A stretch of DNA of 64,000 nt from Streptomyces sp. XD-27 (GCF_030553055.1 NZ_CP130713.1:2914001-2978000), one strand, 5' to 3'. Positions 26,507-35,870 are shown, counted from the first letter of the stretch. A program made the numbers and translations. The notes: generated from the letters alone by a model not told the origin.

Positions 26507-28843
26507 TCAGCGGCGGTACTCGGCGCCCACCGCCGCCTGGGGGCGGATCGGCAGGCGGTTGACGGGGCGTCCGGTGGCCGCGCGGACGGCTGCCGCGACG
26601 GCCGCCGGGGAGGTCACCACCGGCACCGCGCTGACGGCCTTCGCGCCGAACGGGGCGACGACGTCCCGCTCCTCCACCAGCTTCACGATCCGGATGTCGG
26701 GGACGTCGACGGCGGTCGGCAGGGCGTAGCTGGTCAGGTCCGGGTGCCGGACGACCCCGCGCGAGGTGCGCAGGTTCTCGGTGAGCGCCGCGCCGATGCC
26801 CTGGGTCACGCCCGCCTCGATCCGGGCGTTGAGCTGGCGCGGGTTGAGCACCCGGCCCACGTCCTGGGCCACCGTCATGTCGACCACCCGGACCAGGCCG
26901 AGCTCGATGTCGACGTCCACGACCGCGCGGACCGCGCAGAACGCCATGCCGACGAACGCGTCGCCCTGCCCGGCCTCGTCCAGCGGCTCGGTCGGGTGCG
27001 GCCGGCACTGGGCCGTCGCCCACAGCTCCTTGCCCGCGAAGGCCTCGTCCACGGTGGTGCTGAGCACCCCGTCGTACGACGTGATCTTGCCGTCGGCGAT
27101 GCTCAGCAGCTCGGTGGACATGCCGAACTTGTGGGCCAGCGGCTGGAGCAGCTGGGTGCGGACCATCTTCGCGGCGCGCTCGACCGCGCCGCCCGAGACC
27201 CACGTGTGGCGGCCGCGTGCGGCGGGCCCGGCCGGGGGCTGGTCGGTGTCGACGGAGGCGACGTGCACCTCCTCGATGCCGAGGACCTCCTGCACGATCT
27301 GCCGGGCGAGGGTGGAGAAGCCCTGGCCGGTCTCCACCGCGGCGCAGATGACGGTGGCCACCGAGCCGCTGACCTTGACTGTGGCGGTGGAGACCTCGTC
27401 GGCGCCCTCCGCGCCGAGCATGTGCACCATGCCCAGCGCGTAGCCGACGCCGCGCCGCACCGCGTCCGGGTCGCCCGCGCCCTCGGGGCCGCCGGGCAGC
27501 AGCCAGTCCTCGCCCGGTTCGTCCTTGGGCAGGGCGGGCAGCGGCTCGTCCCGTACCGCGCGCAGCAGTTCGGCCACGGGCGCGGGGCAGGTGACGGTCT
27601 GTCCGGTGGGCAGCAGGTCGCCGGTGGCCATGGCGTTGCGCATCCGCAGTTCGGCCGGGTCCAGGCCGAGTTTGGCGGCGAGCTTGTCCATCTGGCCCTC
27701 GTAGGCGGCGCACACCTGCATCGCGCCCTCGCCGCGCACATGGCCCGACGGCGGGTTGTTGGTGCGTACGGCCCAGCCCTCGATGAACGCGTGCGGGACG
27801 ACGTACGGGCCGCAGGCGAAGGAGACGGCGGCGGCCAGCGCGTCCGCGGAGGAGTCGGCGTAGGCGCCGGCGTCCAGCAGGATCTGCGCCTCGACCTTGA
27901 CGAGCTTGCCCTCGGCGTCGGCGTGGTGCCGGTAGCGCAGCAGGGTGGGGTGGCGGTGCGGGTGGGAGAGGAAGGACTCCTCTCGGGTCGCGGCGAGCTT
28001 CACGGGGCGGCCGGTCCTGAGCGCGAGCAGCCCCAGCGGCAGCTGCGTCCCGGGGTCCTCGCGGTCGCCCATCGCGCCGGGTACGCCGGTGACGACGACC
28101 TTGACCCGGTCCGGCTCCAGCCCGTAGCAGGCGGCGGCCAGGTCGCGGTCGGCGTGCGGGTCGGTGGAGGCGGTGTAGAGCTCCACGCCGCCGTCGGGCC
28201 GGGGCACGGCGAGCCCGGCCTCGGCGCCGATGGGCGCCGGGTCCTGGCGCCCGATGCGGTACAGGCCCTCGACGATGACGTCGCCGGTGGCCTCGGGGTC
28301 GCCGAAGCTCAGCGGGATGTGCCGGACCAGGTTGCCGTCGGGGTGCAGCGGCTCGGCGGCGAACGCCTGCTCGGGGTCGGTGACCGGCTCCAGCACCTCG
28401 TACTCGACGGCGATGGCGGCGGCGGCCAGCCGGGCGGTGTCCGGGTGGTCGGCGGCGACGGCCGCGATCGGCTCGCCGTGGTGCCGGACCAGGTCCTTGG
28501 CGAAGACGGGACGGTCGGCGATCCGGCGGCCGTGCGCGGCGTCGCCGGGTACGTCGGCGTGGGTCACCACGGCCCGCACGCCGGGCATCGCGGCGGCCTG
28601 GGCGGTGTCGATGGACACGATGCGGGCGTGCGGGTGCGGAGAGCGCAGCACGGCGGCCCACAGCAGCCCCTCGGCCCACAAGTCGGCCGCGTACGGGAAG
28701 GTGCCGGACGCCTTGGCCGCGGTGTCCGTGGCGGGCAGGGACACGCCGAGGCCCATCGTGGACGGCGTCGGCGGGGCGGCGGGGGCGCTGGTGGCGGCGG
28801 CGATGGCCGTGGCGGCGCCGACGCCATCCGCGATTCCGGTCAT
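26507..28843 (-). CDS. Molybdenum hydroxylase large subunit, XDH/CoxL-like, divergent active site
   Basis: 778 residues of the xanthine dehydrogenase molybdopterin-binding family. The N-terminal Ald_Xan_dh_C domain (WAAVLRSPHPHARIVSIDTA) and the cofactor domain (REDPGTQLPLGLLALRTGRP, TREESFLSHPHRHP, RTNNPPSGHVRGEG, NPRQLNARIEAGVTQGIGAA) are complete. Two key motifs are altered. The GGFGG-type cofactor loop reads GVPGAMGDRED, and the C-terminal GEPP motif with the catalytic Glu reads VSAVPVV (Ala near residue 739). Its ATG overlaps the Fe-S subunit stop as ATGA. It should assemble with the Fe-S and FAD subunits upstream. Purine hydroxylation by the normal mechanism is doubtful; homologues in other Streptomyces would show whether this is a conserved variant. 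Confidence 0.9.
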   Translation of the reverse strand: MTGIADGVGAATAIAAATSAPAAPPTPSTMGLGVSLPATDTAAKASGTFPYAADLWAEGLLWAAVLRSPHPHARIVSIDTAQAAAMPGVRAVVTHADVPGDAAHGRRIADRPVFAKDLVRHHGEPIAAVAADHPDTARLAAAAIAVEYEVLEPVTDPEQAFAAEPLHPDGNLVRHIPLSFGDPEATGDVIVEGLYRIGRQDPAPIGAEAGLAVPRPDGGVELYTASTDPHADRDLAAACYGLEPDRVKVVVTGVPGAMGDREDPGTQLPLGLLALRTGRPVKLAATREESFLSHPHRHPTLLRYRHHADAEGKLVKVEAQILLDAGAYADSSADALAAAVSFACGPYVVPHAFIEGWAVRTNNPPSGHVRGEGAMQVCAAYEGQMDKLAAKLGLDPAELRMRNAMATGDLLPTGQTVTCPAPVAELLRAVRDEPLPALPKDEPGEDWLLPGGPEGAGDPDAVRRGVGYALGMVHMLGAEGADEVSTATVKVSGSVATVICAAVETGQGFSTLARQIVQEVLGIEEVHVASVDTDQPPAGPAARGRHTWVSGGAVERAAKMVRTQLLQPLAHKFGMSTELLSIADGKITSYDGVLSTTVDEAFAGKELWATAQCRPHPTEPLDEAGQGDAFVGMAFCAVRAVVDVDIELGLVRVVDMTVAQDVGRVLNPRQLNARIEAGVTQGIGAALTENLRTSRGVVRHPDLTSYALPTAVDVPDIRIVKLVEERDVVAPFGAKAVSAVPVVTSPAAVAAAVRAATGRPVNRLPIRPQAAVGAEYRR

Positions 28844-31800
28844 GCGATCGACCCTCCCGTGCCGTGGGTGCCGTGGGTGCCGTGGCTGCCGTTGTGGCCG
28901 TGGTCGGCGTTGTGGCCGTTGCCGCCGTATGTGCCGCTTCTGCCGTCGTCGCCGTAGGGGCCGCCGAGGCCGAGGTGGCCGCCGTGGGTGTCGTCGCCGC
29001 CGAAGCCGCCCTGGCCGCCGTGGGTGTTGTCGGCGCCGGGACCGTGGTGGCCACCGTGGCCGTGGTCGCCGCCGTGGCCGCCATGGCCACCCTGGCCGCC
29101 GTACGGGGCCATCTGCTCGTCGTACGGGCCCGACTGCTGCGGGATGCCCGCGGCGGCCGGGTCCGGGGCCGCGGCGGGGTTCGGCGTGTCGGCGTCCGGG
29201 CCGGGCTCGGCCGAGGCGGGCCCCGCCTCGGGCTCGGTCGCGGCCTGGGCCGCCGCGTCCCGCTCCGCGATGACGTCACGGACCGCGTCGAGGACGCCCC
29301 GGTAGCCGGAGCAGCGGCACAGGTTGCCGCAGATCGCCTTCCGGGTCTCCAACTCGCTCGGGGCGTGGTTGCCTTCGAGCAGGTCGTGCACGGTCATCGC
29401 GAGGCCGGGCACGCAGAAGCCGCACTGGACGGCGCCGGACGCGGCCAGCGCGCGCTGGACGTCGGAGGGCTGCCCGTCGGCGGCCGCCAGTCCCTCGACG
29501 GTGCGGACCTCGCAGCCCGCGGCGGTGGCGGCGGGCACGAGGCAGGAGGCGACGAGCCGCCCGTCGACCTGCACGGAGCAGGCACCGCACTCACCCTGCG
29601 AGCAGCCGTCCTTGGCCCCGGCGAGCCCGAGCCGCTCACGCAGCACGTAGAGCAGCGACTCGCCGATCCAGGCGTCGGTGACGGGCCGGTCGGTGCCGTT
29701 GACGGTCAGCACGTAGGAGGCGTGCGGGTGCTCGCTGTGGACGGGCGCGGGTTCGGCGGGGGCGGTGTCCGCGCCGTCGCCGGCGTCGCCCTGCTGGGCG
29801 CTCGGGTCCGCGACGGCATCCTGACCGCCGCCGTCGGCCGCGCGGGCGCCGTCCGCGGTGTTCCCCGGCTCGTCCGCGTCCGCGCCGTCGGCGCCGTCGG
29901 CGGGAACGCCGGCGTTCGCTGCGGTGTCCTGGCTGACGTCGAGGGCGTCCGCTGAGGGTGTGCCAGTGTCTGCCGCGACGCCTTCGTCGGAGCCGTCGGC
30001 CCGACGCGCGCCGCGCGCGGCGGGGGCGGCGGGGGCGGCGGGGGCGGCTTCCCCGGACTCCGTGCGGGAGGGCTGCCCGGAGGCGGCGCCGTCGTCGTAC
30101 TCGGTCTCGCCGTCGCCCGGGTGGGCACCGGACGCGGTACCAGCGTGCGCCGCTTCCCCAGCCCCCGCCTGGGAGGGAGCCCCGGCGAGGTCCCCGTCCT
30201 CGTGCTCGGCCTCACCGTCACCCTGGTGAGCGCCGTCCGCGGGGAACGCCTGCCCGGCAGCACCCGCCGCGCCCCGGCCCCGCGAGCGGCCCGAGCCGCG
30301 ACCGCCGTCCGCGTAACCGGACCCGCCATCGGTCGCGGCGGCACCGCCCGCGGCAGGCTCGTCCTCGGTCCCGCCCGCGTCAGCCGGGTGGACGCCGTTC
30401 TCAGCGGGCACCTGCCCGGACGCGGCCGCGGCACCACGGCCGCGTGGGCCGCGCCCACCGGCAGACCCGCCGGAGCGGGCGCCATCTGCGTGTCCGTAGC
30501 CGTCGTCGGCCGCAGCGGCACCGCTCGCCTGAGGCACCTGCCCGGCAGCGTCGGCGGTGGCCGCGCTTCGCGAACCGCGACCGCGCGCGGACCCGCCGGG
30601 CGCCGCTCCCCCGGGCCTCGTCCGGGAGGGAGCCCCGGAGGGGGCACCGTCCCCGTACTCCGTCTCGCCGTCGACCGGGGGGGCACCGTCCGCAGGGAAC
30701 GCCTGCCCGGCGGCATCCGCCGCGTCCCGGCCGCGCGAGCGGCCCGAGCCGCGACCGCGCGCCGGCCCGCCGTCCATGGCGCCCGGATGCGCGGCCGGAT
30801 GCGCGCCCGGGGCGGCGTGGCCGGTGGCGGCCGCGCCGTCGGGGCCGTCCGTGCCGGGCTCCGTGCGCGCCGGGACGTCGCTGCCGTCCTGTGGTCCGTC
30901 GGCGGGCTCGCCGCGCGGGGCGTCCGCGTCCGCGGGGGTGTCCTGGCCGGTGCCCGCACCGGCGCCGCCTGGCGTCGCTCCCCCGGGTGCACGGCGTCGG
31001 CGAATCCGTGCACGCCGTCGGCCGGGGTCGCGTGGTCGGTGAGGGCGGTGACGTCCGCGTCGGGGGCGTCACCGTGAGCGCCCGCCGCGTTGGCGGCCCC
31101 CGCGTGGGCGGTGGCCGGTCGGCGCGGGCCGGGGACCGTGGGCCGACCCGGGGCCGTGCCATCCGCGGCATACGGGGCCGACGCGCCGGTCGGCGCACCA
31201 GCCGCTCCCCGCGCGCCGGGGCGGTCCGGGCGCGCCGTGCCGCCGGTGTGGTCCTGGCCGTCCGTACGGTCCGTGGTCTCCGGTTCGCCCGCTCCGGCGG
31301 GCGCGGTGCCGGTGGCGAAGGCGCCGGGGCCCGCCGCCGGGTTCCCCTCCGCCCCGTAACGGGCGTCCGGATAGCCCTCGTCGGCGTAACCCGCGTCGCC
31401 CGCGTAGGCGCCGTGCGCCTGGCCGGGGGCGATACGCGGCAGGGCCGCGGTGTGCTGGTCCTCGTACGGGGCGGGGCGGCCGTCCGCCGCGAACCCGCCG
31501 TCGTAGCCGTCTCCCTGGCCACCGGCGGGCGCGCCGGTGGTGCCGGGCACGCGGTAGCCGGGCGGCGGGGCGGCCGGGCCGGGGTGCTCGGCGACCACGT
31601 ATTCGCCGGACTCCTCCGGGCCGTCGTCCCCAGCGGCCGGGATGGACCACTGGCCGGTCTGTGCCGGGCCGCCGCCCGGAGCGGTCCCGAACGGCACCGA
31701 CCACTGCCCGGTCCGGTGCGGGTCGTGCGCGTCATGTGGATCGCGGGCGTCATGCGGATCGTGCGCGTCGTGGGCATCGTGAGCGGCCCGCGCGTCATGG

Positions 31801-32687
31801 GCGGCCTGCGCGCCGCGCCGTTCCTGCCCGGCCTTCCGGGACGCGCCGCCGCGCGCGGTGAGCTGGTCGCCCAGCGCGTAACCGGCCGTGCCGCCCTGCG
31901 TAGTCCCGTCCGCTGCCGGACCTGTGGCCGCGCCCGTGGCCGGGACGGACCACTGGCCGGTCCCGTCCGTGCCGGGGACGGGCCACTGCCCGGTGGTCGG
32001 GGCGCCACCGACCGCGTATTCACCCGTCTCGTCCACGCCGTCGTCGCCGGCTGCCGGGATCGACCACTGCCCCGTCTGTACGGTGCCGCCGTCGGCGGGC
32101 ATCGGCCACTGCGCGGTCGTGTGCCGCGGTCCGGCGAGGCCGCCGGTCGCGTACTCGCCCGTGTCCGTCCCGTAGTCGACGCCGGTTTCCGTCGCGTACT
32201 CGCCGGTGTCCGTCCCGTACTCGCCCGTGTCGTCGGCCGACGCCCGGCCCGCCCCGGGGACGTGCCACGCGCCGGAGGCGGCGTCCGCGGGCATGGTCCA
32301 GTGGCCCGTGGCGGCCGGGTCCGCGGTCGGTGCGGACGCCGCCGACGGATCCTGCCCGCCGTACCCCTGGACGTCGCCCTGCCTGCCGTAGGGCTGGCCG
32401 GGGAACGGGCCGTGGGCTTGTGCCTGCGCCTGCGCCTGCGCCTGCTGCCATGACACGCCGTGCGCGGGGGTCGCCGACGGCGCCGCGCCGGGGGTCATGG
32501 GCGGCGGGGTGTACCCGGTGCCGGGCGCGGCCAGCGGGTCCCAACCGCCGGGACCGGCGGCCGGGTCCATGAGCTCGGGGGGGAGCTGCACGAAGGCCGT
32601 GCCCTCCGCGTCGTACTCGGGACCACGCGGGATCGGCTCCCAGCCGCCCCCGGACACGGGCTGCTGCGGCCGCTGTTCGTCACTCAC
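28840..32687 (-). CDS. [2Fe-2S] subunit with about 900-residue low-complexity N-terminus, apparent frameshift
   Basis: The electron-transfer subunit of the same complex. The Fe-S part (about nt 29725-29240) has the plant-type cluster GCSQGECGACSVQVDG and the second cluster CGFCVPG with CGNLCRCSGYRGVLDA. A Gly/His-rich tail follows. The N-terminus starts at GTG 32685-32687 (VSDEQRPQQPVSGGGWEPIP), overlapping the FAD-subunit stop as GTGA, and runs through TGQWSIP-type, TGEY, His-Asp and Gly/Arg repeats. Sense passes from one frame to another at CCCCC 30980-30984; one additional base gives about 1282 residues, against about 160-200 for normal subunits. The role of the extension is unknown. Confidence 0.82.
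30040..30780 (-). repeat. Long coding repeats in the Fe-S subunit linker
   Basis: A module beginning GRGSGRSRGR and continuing AAGQAFPADGA, then GETEY, then PSRT with GEAAP or GGAAP, appears twice almost intact about 456 bp apart and in further partial copies. This points to expansion by internal duplication. Confidence 0.65.
31716..31806 (-). repeat. 9-bp microrepeat coding for His-Asp-Ala/Pro
   Basis: A run of 9-bp units translates on the minus strand to HDA/HDP tripeptides (AHDAHDAHDPHDARDPHDAH). It lies between two TGQW-type repeats of the Fe-S subunit N-terminus. Confidence 0.75.
31890..32330 (-). repeat. TG-x-W and TGEY peptide repeats in the Fe-S subunit
   Basis: Motifs TGHWTMP, AQWPMP, TGQWSIP, TGQWPVP and TGQWSVP alternate with TGEY-containing acidic stretches (DTGEYATETG, VDETGEYAVGG). 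Two further TGQW copies lie at about 31620-31715. Regular Trp spacing in a disordered chain suggests a binding or self-association sequence. Confidence 0.7.
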
Positions 32688-33730
32688 GCGAGTGCCCTCC
32701 CCAGTGCTCGGCGGGCCAGGGCTGCCACGGTACGCCTCAGGTGGAGCGCGGCGGGCGGCAGGGTGGCCGGTTCCCCGCCGTCCTGCGGCGGCGCCGGGTC
32801 GGGGATGCAGGCCGCGGCGACGTACTCGCCGAAGGCCGTGCACACCTGCGGGTCCAGGCCGCGGTCGCCGTCCCAGTCGATCAGCGAGGCGACCCACGCC
32901 TCGGCGTCCAGCGGGCGCAGCGGCATCGGCGCCACCGCGCCCACGGCGCAGCGCACATGGCGCCGGGCCGGGTCGAGGACGACGGCGACGGAGGCGGTCG
33001 CGCGGCCGGGGCCGGTGCGCGCGGTGGCCTTCAGGAAGGACTGCGGGGCGTGCAGCAGCGGTACGCGGACGAAGCCGACGAGCTCGCCGGGGCGCAGCAT
33101 CTCGACACCGGCGAGGAGGTGGCCGACGGGGATCTCGCGGCTCTCGGTGGTCCCGGAGCCTCCGCCGGTGCCGGAGCCCCCGGCGGTCCCGGAGCCTCCC
33201 GCGCCCGCCGATCCGCCCCCGGGCGCGCCCGCGCCCCTGGCCCCGGCCGCGCCCTTGGCCCCGCCCTGGGCGCCGCCCTTGGCCCCGCCGGCTCCACCCT
33301 TCGGTCCGTAGACGACGAGCACGGCGTCCAGCGCGGCGAGTACGGGCAGCGCGTCACCGGTCGGGGCGGCGCTGACGATGTTGCCGCCGAGCGTGCCCGC
33401 GTTGCGGATCTGCGGCGGGCCCGCGGCGCGCGCGGCGGCCGCCAGCGCGGGGATCAGCGCGGCGAAGTCCGGGCGGCCCATCCGGGCGTGGGTCAGACCG
33501 GCGCCCAGCAGCGCGTGTCCGTCCTGGTACTGCCAGCCCCTGATCTCGCTGATCCGCCCCAGGCCCACGAGCCCCGCGGGCCGCAGCAGACCGGAGTTGA
33601 CCGCCGCCATGAGATCGGTTCCGCCCGCGACGGGCACGGCGGCGGGCATGGCGGTGAGCGCCGCCACGGCCTCGTCGAGCGAGCCCGGCAACGTCACCGT
33701 GTGCTCCGCCTGCGGTGCGTGCGTGGTCAA
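32684..33730 (-). CDS. FAD-binding subunit of the Mo-hydroxylase complex (CoxM/XdhB-like)
   Basis: 348 residues. The FAD-binding PCMH domain has PVAGGTDLMAAVNSG, the pyrophosphate loop RNAGTLGGNIVSAAPTGDAL and a CO_deh_flav_C-type C-terminal domain (SFLKATARTGPGRATASVAV). Between the two sits an unusual Gly/Ala-rich insertion of about 50 residues (nt about 33300-33155, with GGAKGGAQGGAKGAAG). The start is TTG 33728-33730 (MTTHAPQAEHTVTLPG) preceded by GGAAGGGG. Its TGA overlaps the GTG of the Fe-S subunit. It transfers electrons from the Fe-S clusters to its acceptor and heads the three-subunit operon. Confidence 0.9.
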   Translation of the reverse strand: MTTHAPQAEHTVTLPGSLDEAVAALTAMPAAVPVAGGTDLMAAVNSGLLRPAGLVGLGRISEIRGWQYQDGHALLGAGLTHARMGRPDFAALIPALAAAARAAGPPQIRNAGTLGGNIVSAAPTGDALPVLAALDAVLVVYGPKGGAGGAKGGAQGGAKGAAGARGAGAPGGGSAGAGGSGTAGGSGTGGGSGTTESREIPVGHLLAGVEMLRPGELVGFVRVPLLHAPQSFLKATARTGPGRATASVAVVLDPARRHVRCAVGAVAPMPLRPLDAEAWVASLIDWDGDRGLDPQVCTAFGEYVAAACIPDPAPPQDGGEPATLPPAALHLRRTVAALARRALGRALA

Positions 33731-33881
33731 CCGCTGCCCCTTCCCCGGTTGTCCCGGCCTGTTCCGCCGTACGGTACGTGCTGACGGCCCGGACGTGGCA
33801 ACTCTGGCACATCTTCGGCGGCCGCCGTCGCGAGGGTCCACGCAGCAGGTATCCGTCCCCGACCAGGACGATGGTCCGCAT
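33727..33881 (-). CDS. Possible small CxxC protein leading the Mo-hydroxylase operon (tentative)
   Basis: ATG 33879-33881 has a near-perfect ribosome site GGAGGTG with ideal spacing and opens MRTIVLVGDGYLLRGPSRRR, followed by PPKMCQSCHVRAVSTYRT, with high G/C at third positions. As written the frame then runs out of phase through the FAD-subunit gene. One additional G in the GGGG/GGGGG runs at about 33733-33746 would end it at TGA 33727-33729, overlapping the TTG start of the FAD subunit, in the same coupled style as the rest of the operon. The family is unknown. The frameshift is inferred only from pattern. Confidence 0.35.
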
Positions 33882-33972
33882 TGACCCACCTCCGGCGTCA
33901 CGCACCGATTGCCACATTTCGGGGACCCTTGCGCGGCTTGTCACTTCCCCCGGCGCGGTCTCCCCCGGACTG

Positions 33973-34007
33973 CGCACAACCGTCCCAAGGCTCCGCACAA
34001 CCGTCCC
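33973..34007. repeat. Two direct repeats with 21-bp spacing
   Basis: GCACAACCGTCCCA occurs at 33973-33986 and 33994-34007, two helical turns apart, upstream of the Mo-hydroxylase operon and just past the GH20 gene end. They could be regulator sites. The rest of 33882-34045 shows no gene. Confidence 0.5.
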
Positions 34008-34045
34008 AGGGCGGCGCCGCACCGCGAGCGGCTTCCGCGTCCGGC

Positions 34046-35710
34046 TCACACGATCGGAGGTGATCCGTCGATCGGGCGTCCGAGCACCCCAGGGCGCCGC
34101 TGCCAGGGGCGCGGGCCGCCCGGCGGCCGGTAATCGACTCCGAGCGCCTCCAACCGCGCGTAGTGCGCCCCCATGCGCTCCAAGAAGCCGGTGACGTCGC
34201 GCGCGGCGGGGCGGGGCAGCGGGGACCACACGGTCTCGGCGAACGCGGCGAGCCGCGGGAAGGTCTGGTAGTCCACGCGCCGCGGGTCCTCCAGCACCTC
34301 GGTCCACACGTTGGCCTGCGCTCCGAGCACATGGGCGGCCTGGGCGGCGGTCAGCTCCGGCGGAACCGGCTCGAAGCGGTACACGTCCTCCAGCGTGCGG
34401 ACGTAGCCGATGGGGACGGGCTCGTCGTCGCCCGGCGCCTGCCGGTGGTCGAAGTAGACGTGTTGCTGCGGGCACATGACGACGTCATGGCCGGATCGCG
34501 CCGCCGCGACACCGCCGGAGTAGCCGCGCCAGGACGCCACGGCGGCCCCCTCGGCCAGGCCCCCTTCGAGGATCTCGTCCCACCCGATGAGCCGGCGGCC
34601 GCGCTCGGCGAGCCACTGGTCGAAGTGCCGGATGAACCAGCTCTGGAGCTCGTCCTCGTCGGCCAGTCCCAGCTCCTTGATGCGTGCTTGCGCGGCGGGC
34701 GAGGCGCGCCACTGCTCCTTGGGGCACTCGTCGCCGCCGATGTGGACGAAGGCGGACGGGAAGAGTCCGAGCACGTCCTCCAGCACCCCCTCGTAGAAGC
34801 GGAGGGTGGTGTCAGTGGGGGCGAGTACGTTGGTGGAGACGCCCCAGGTGGTCCACACGTCGAGGGAGGCGGTGTCGATGACGTCGGTGTTGCCCAGCTC
34901 CGGGTACGCGGCGATGGCGGCCTGCGAGTGGCCGGGGATGTCGATCTCCGGTACGACGGTGATATGCCGCTCGGCGGCGTACGCGACGATCTCGCGGATG
35001 TCGTCCTGGGTGTAGTAACCCCCGTGCGGCCGCTCGTCCCACAGCGGTGAGGCGCGGTGGCCGACCTTGGTCCGCGCCCGCCAGCCGCCCACCTCCGTCA
35101 GCCGCGGATAGCGCGTGATCTCGATGCGCCAGCCCTGGTCGTCGGTGAGGTGCAGATGGAGCACGTTGAGCTTGTGCGCGGCGAGCAGGTCGATGGTGCG
35201 CAGCACGCCGTCCTTGGGCATGAAGTGCCGTGCGACGTCGAGCAGCAGGCCGCGCCAGCGGAACCGGGGGGCGTCCTCGATGACCACCATGGGCACCGGC
35301 CACGCGCGCCGTGGCCGCACGGGCGCCCGCCGGAAGGCGTCGGGTCCGAGGAGTTGCCGGAACGTCTGGGCCGCCCAGAAGAGCCCGGCGGCGCTGCCGC
35401 CGTCCACGCGGATGGCGTACCCGTCGATGACGATACGGTAGCCCTCGGGGCCGAGGCGGGCGGCGATCTCAGGCGAGATGTCCAGCACGATCCGGTTGCC
35501 GTCGTCGTTGCCGTCTTCGTTGCCCCCCGCGTTGCCCTCCGCCAAGGGCAGCCCGGTGGCGGCCCCGACGGTGGACCGCAGCCAGCGAGCGACACCTTCG
35601 GTGCCGGGCCGCGCCTCGATGAGGGTCTCCGCGTCGAGCGGGTGGTGGCCGGGAGCCGGAGGCACCCACGAGACGCTGCGGGGCGCGGGGATGAGGTCCG
35701 TATCCGTCAT
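34046..35710 (-). CDS. Beta-N-acetylhexosaminidase, glycoside hydrolase family 20
   Basis: 554 residues. The N-terminal GH20b domain (about residues 1-150) precedes the TIM barrel, with RWRGLLLDVARHFMPKDGVL, LHLHLTDDQGWRIEI, DIPGHSQAAIAAYPEL and the catalytic pair in HIGGDECPKEQW. The C-terminal AQANVWTEVLEDPRRVDYQT region completes the active site. It removes terminal GlcNAc or GalNAc from chitin oligomers and glycans. No signal peptide is visible from ATG 35708-35710, so it is probably cytoplasmic and acts on imported chitobiose-type sugars. No transporter is adjacent. Confidence 0.95.
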   Translation of the reverse strand: MTDTDLIPAPRSVSWVPPAPGHHPLDAETLIEARPGTEGVARWLRSTVGAATGLPLAEGNAGGNEDGNDDGNRIVLDISPEIAARLGPEGYRIVIDGYAIRVDGGSAAGLFWAAQTFRQLLGPDAFRRAPVRPRRAWPVPMVVIEDAPRFRWRGLLLDVARHFMPKDGVLRTIDLLAAHKLNVLHLHLTDDQGWRIEITRYPRLTEVGGWRARTKVGHRASPLWDERPHGGYYTQDDIREIVAYAAERHITVVPEIDIPGHSQAAIAAYPELGNTDVIDTASLDVWTTWGVSTNVLAPTDTTLRFYEGVLEDVLGLFPSAFVHIGGDECPKEQWRASPAAQARIKELGLADEDELQSWFIRHFDQWLAERGRRLIGWDEILEGGLAEGAAVASWRGYSGGVAAARSGHDVVMCPQQHVYFDHRQAPGDDEPVPIGYVRTLEDVYRFEPVPPELTAAQAAHVLGAQANVWTEVLEDPRRVDYQTFPRLAAFAETVWSPLPRPAARDVTGFLERMGAHYARLEALGVDYRPPGGPRPWQRRPGVLGRPIDGSPPIV

Positions 35711-35749
35711 ACGGCCATGCTGCCGCGCCCGGCCGCGTCCTGGGCCGCG

Positions 35750-35836
35750 TACGCGGAAGCGGGCCGCGACTTACGGGGAAGCGGCCTCTCGGCGTACGCG
35801 GAGGCGGCCCTCGGCTTACGCGGAAGCGGCCCGGCC
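35750..35836. repeat. Four degenerate 22-bp tandem repeats
   Basis: Units start at 35750, 35772, 35795 and 35817 with the consensus TACGCGGAAGCGGCC. They lie between the GH20 start and the end of the secreted-protein gene. Confidence 0.7.
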
Positions 35837-35870
35837 GCGACACGGGCCGAGCCGCCTCCACCGCGCGAGA

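Noticed and set aside
30980..30984. Programmed ribosomal frameshift in the Fe-S subunit
   Set aside because: There is no slippery heptamer or downstream structure of known type, and four other genes show the same one-base deficit, so a sequencing deletion explains it better.
29706..32897. A single 1,063-residue minus-strand frame across the Fe-S subunit region
   Set aside because: Its first two thirds are the genuine N-terminus of the Fe-S subunit, but after the C run at 30980-30984 it becomes Arg/Pro/Ser-rich nonsense while the real Fe-S domain is in another frame. It is not a separate protein.
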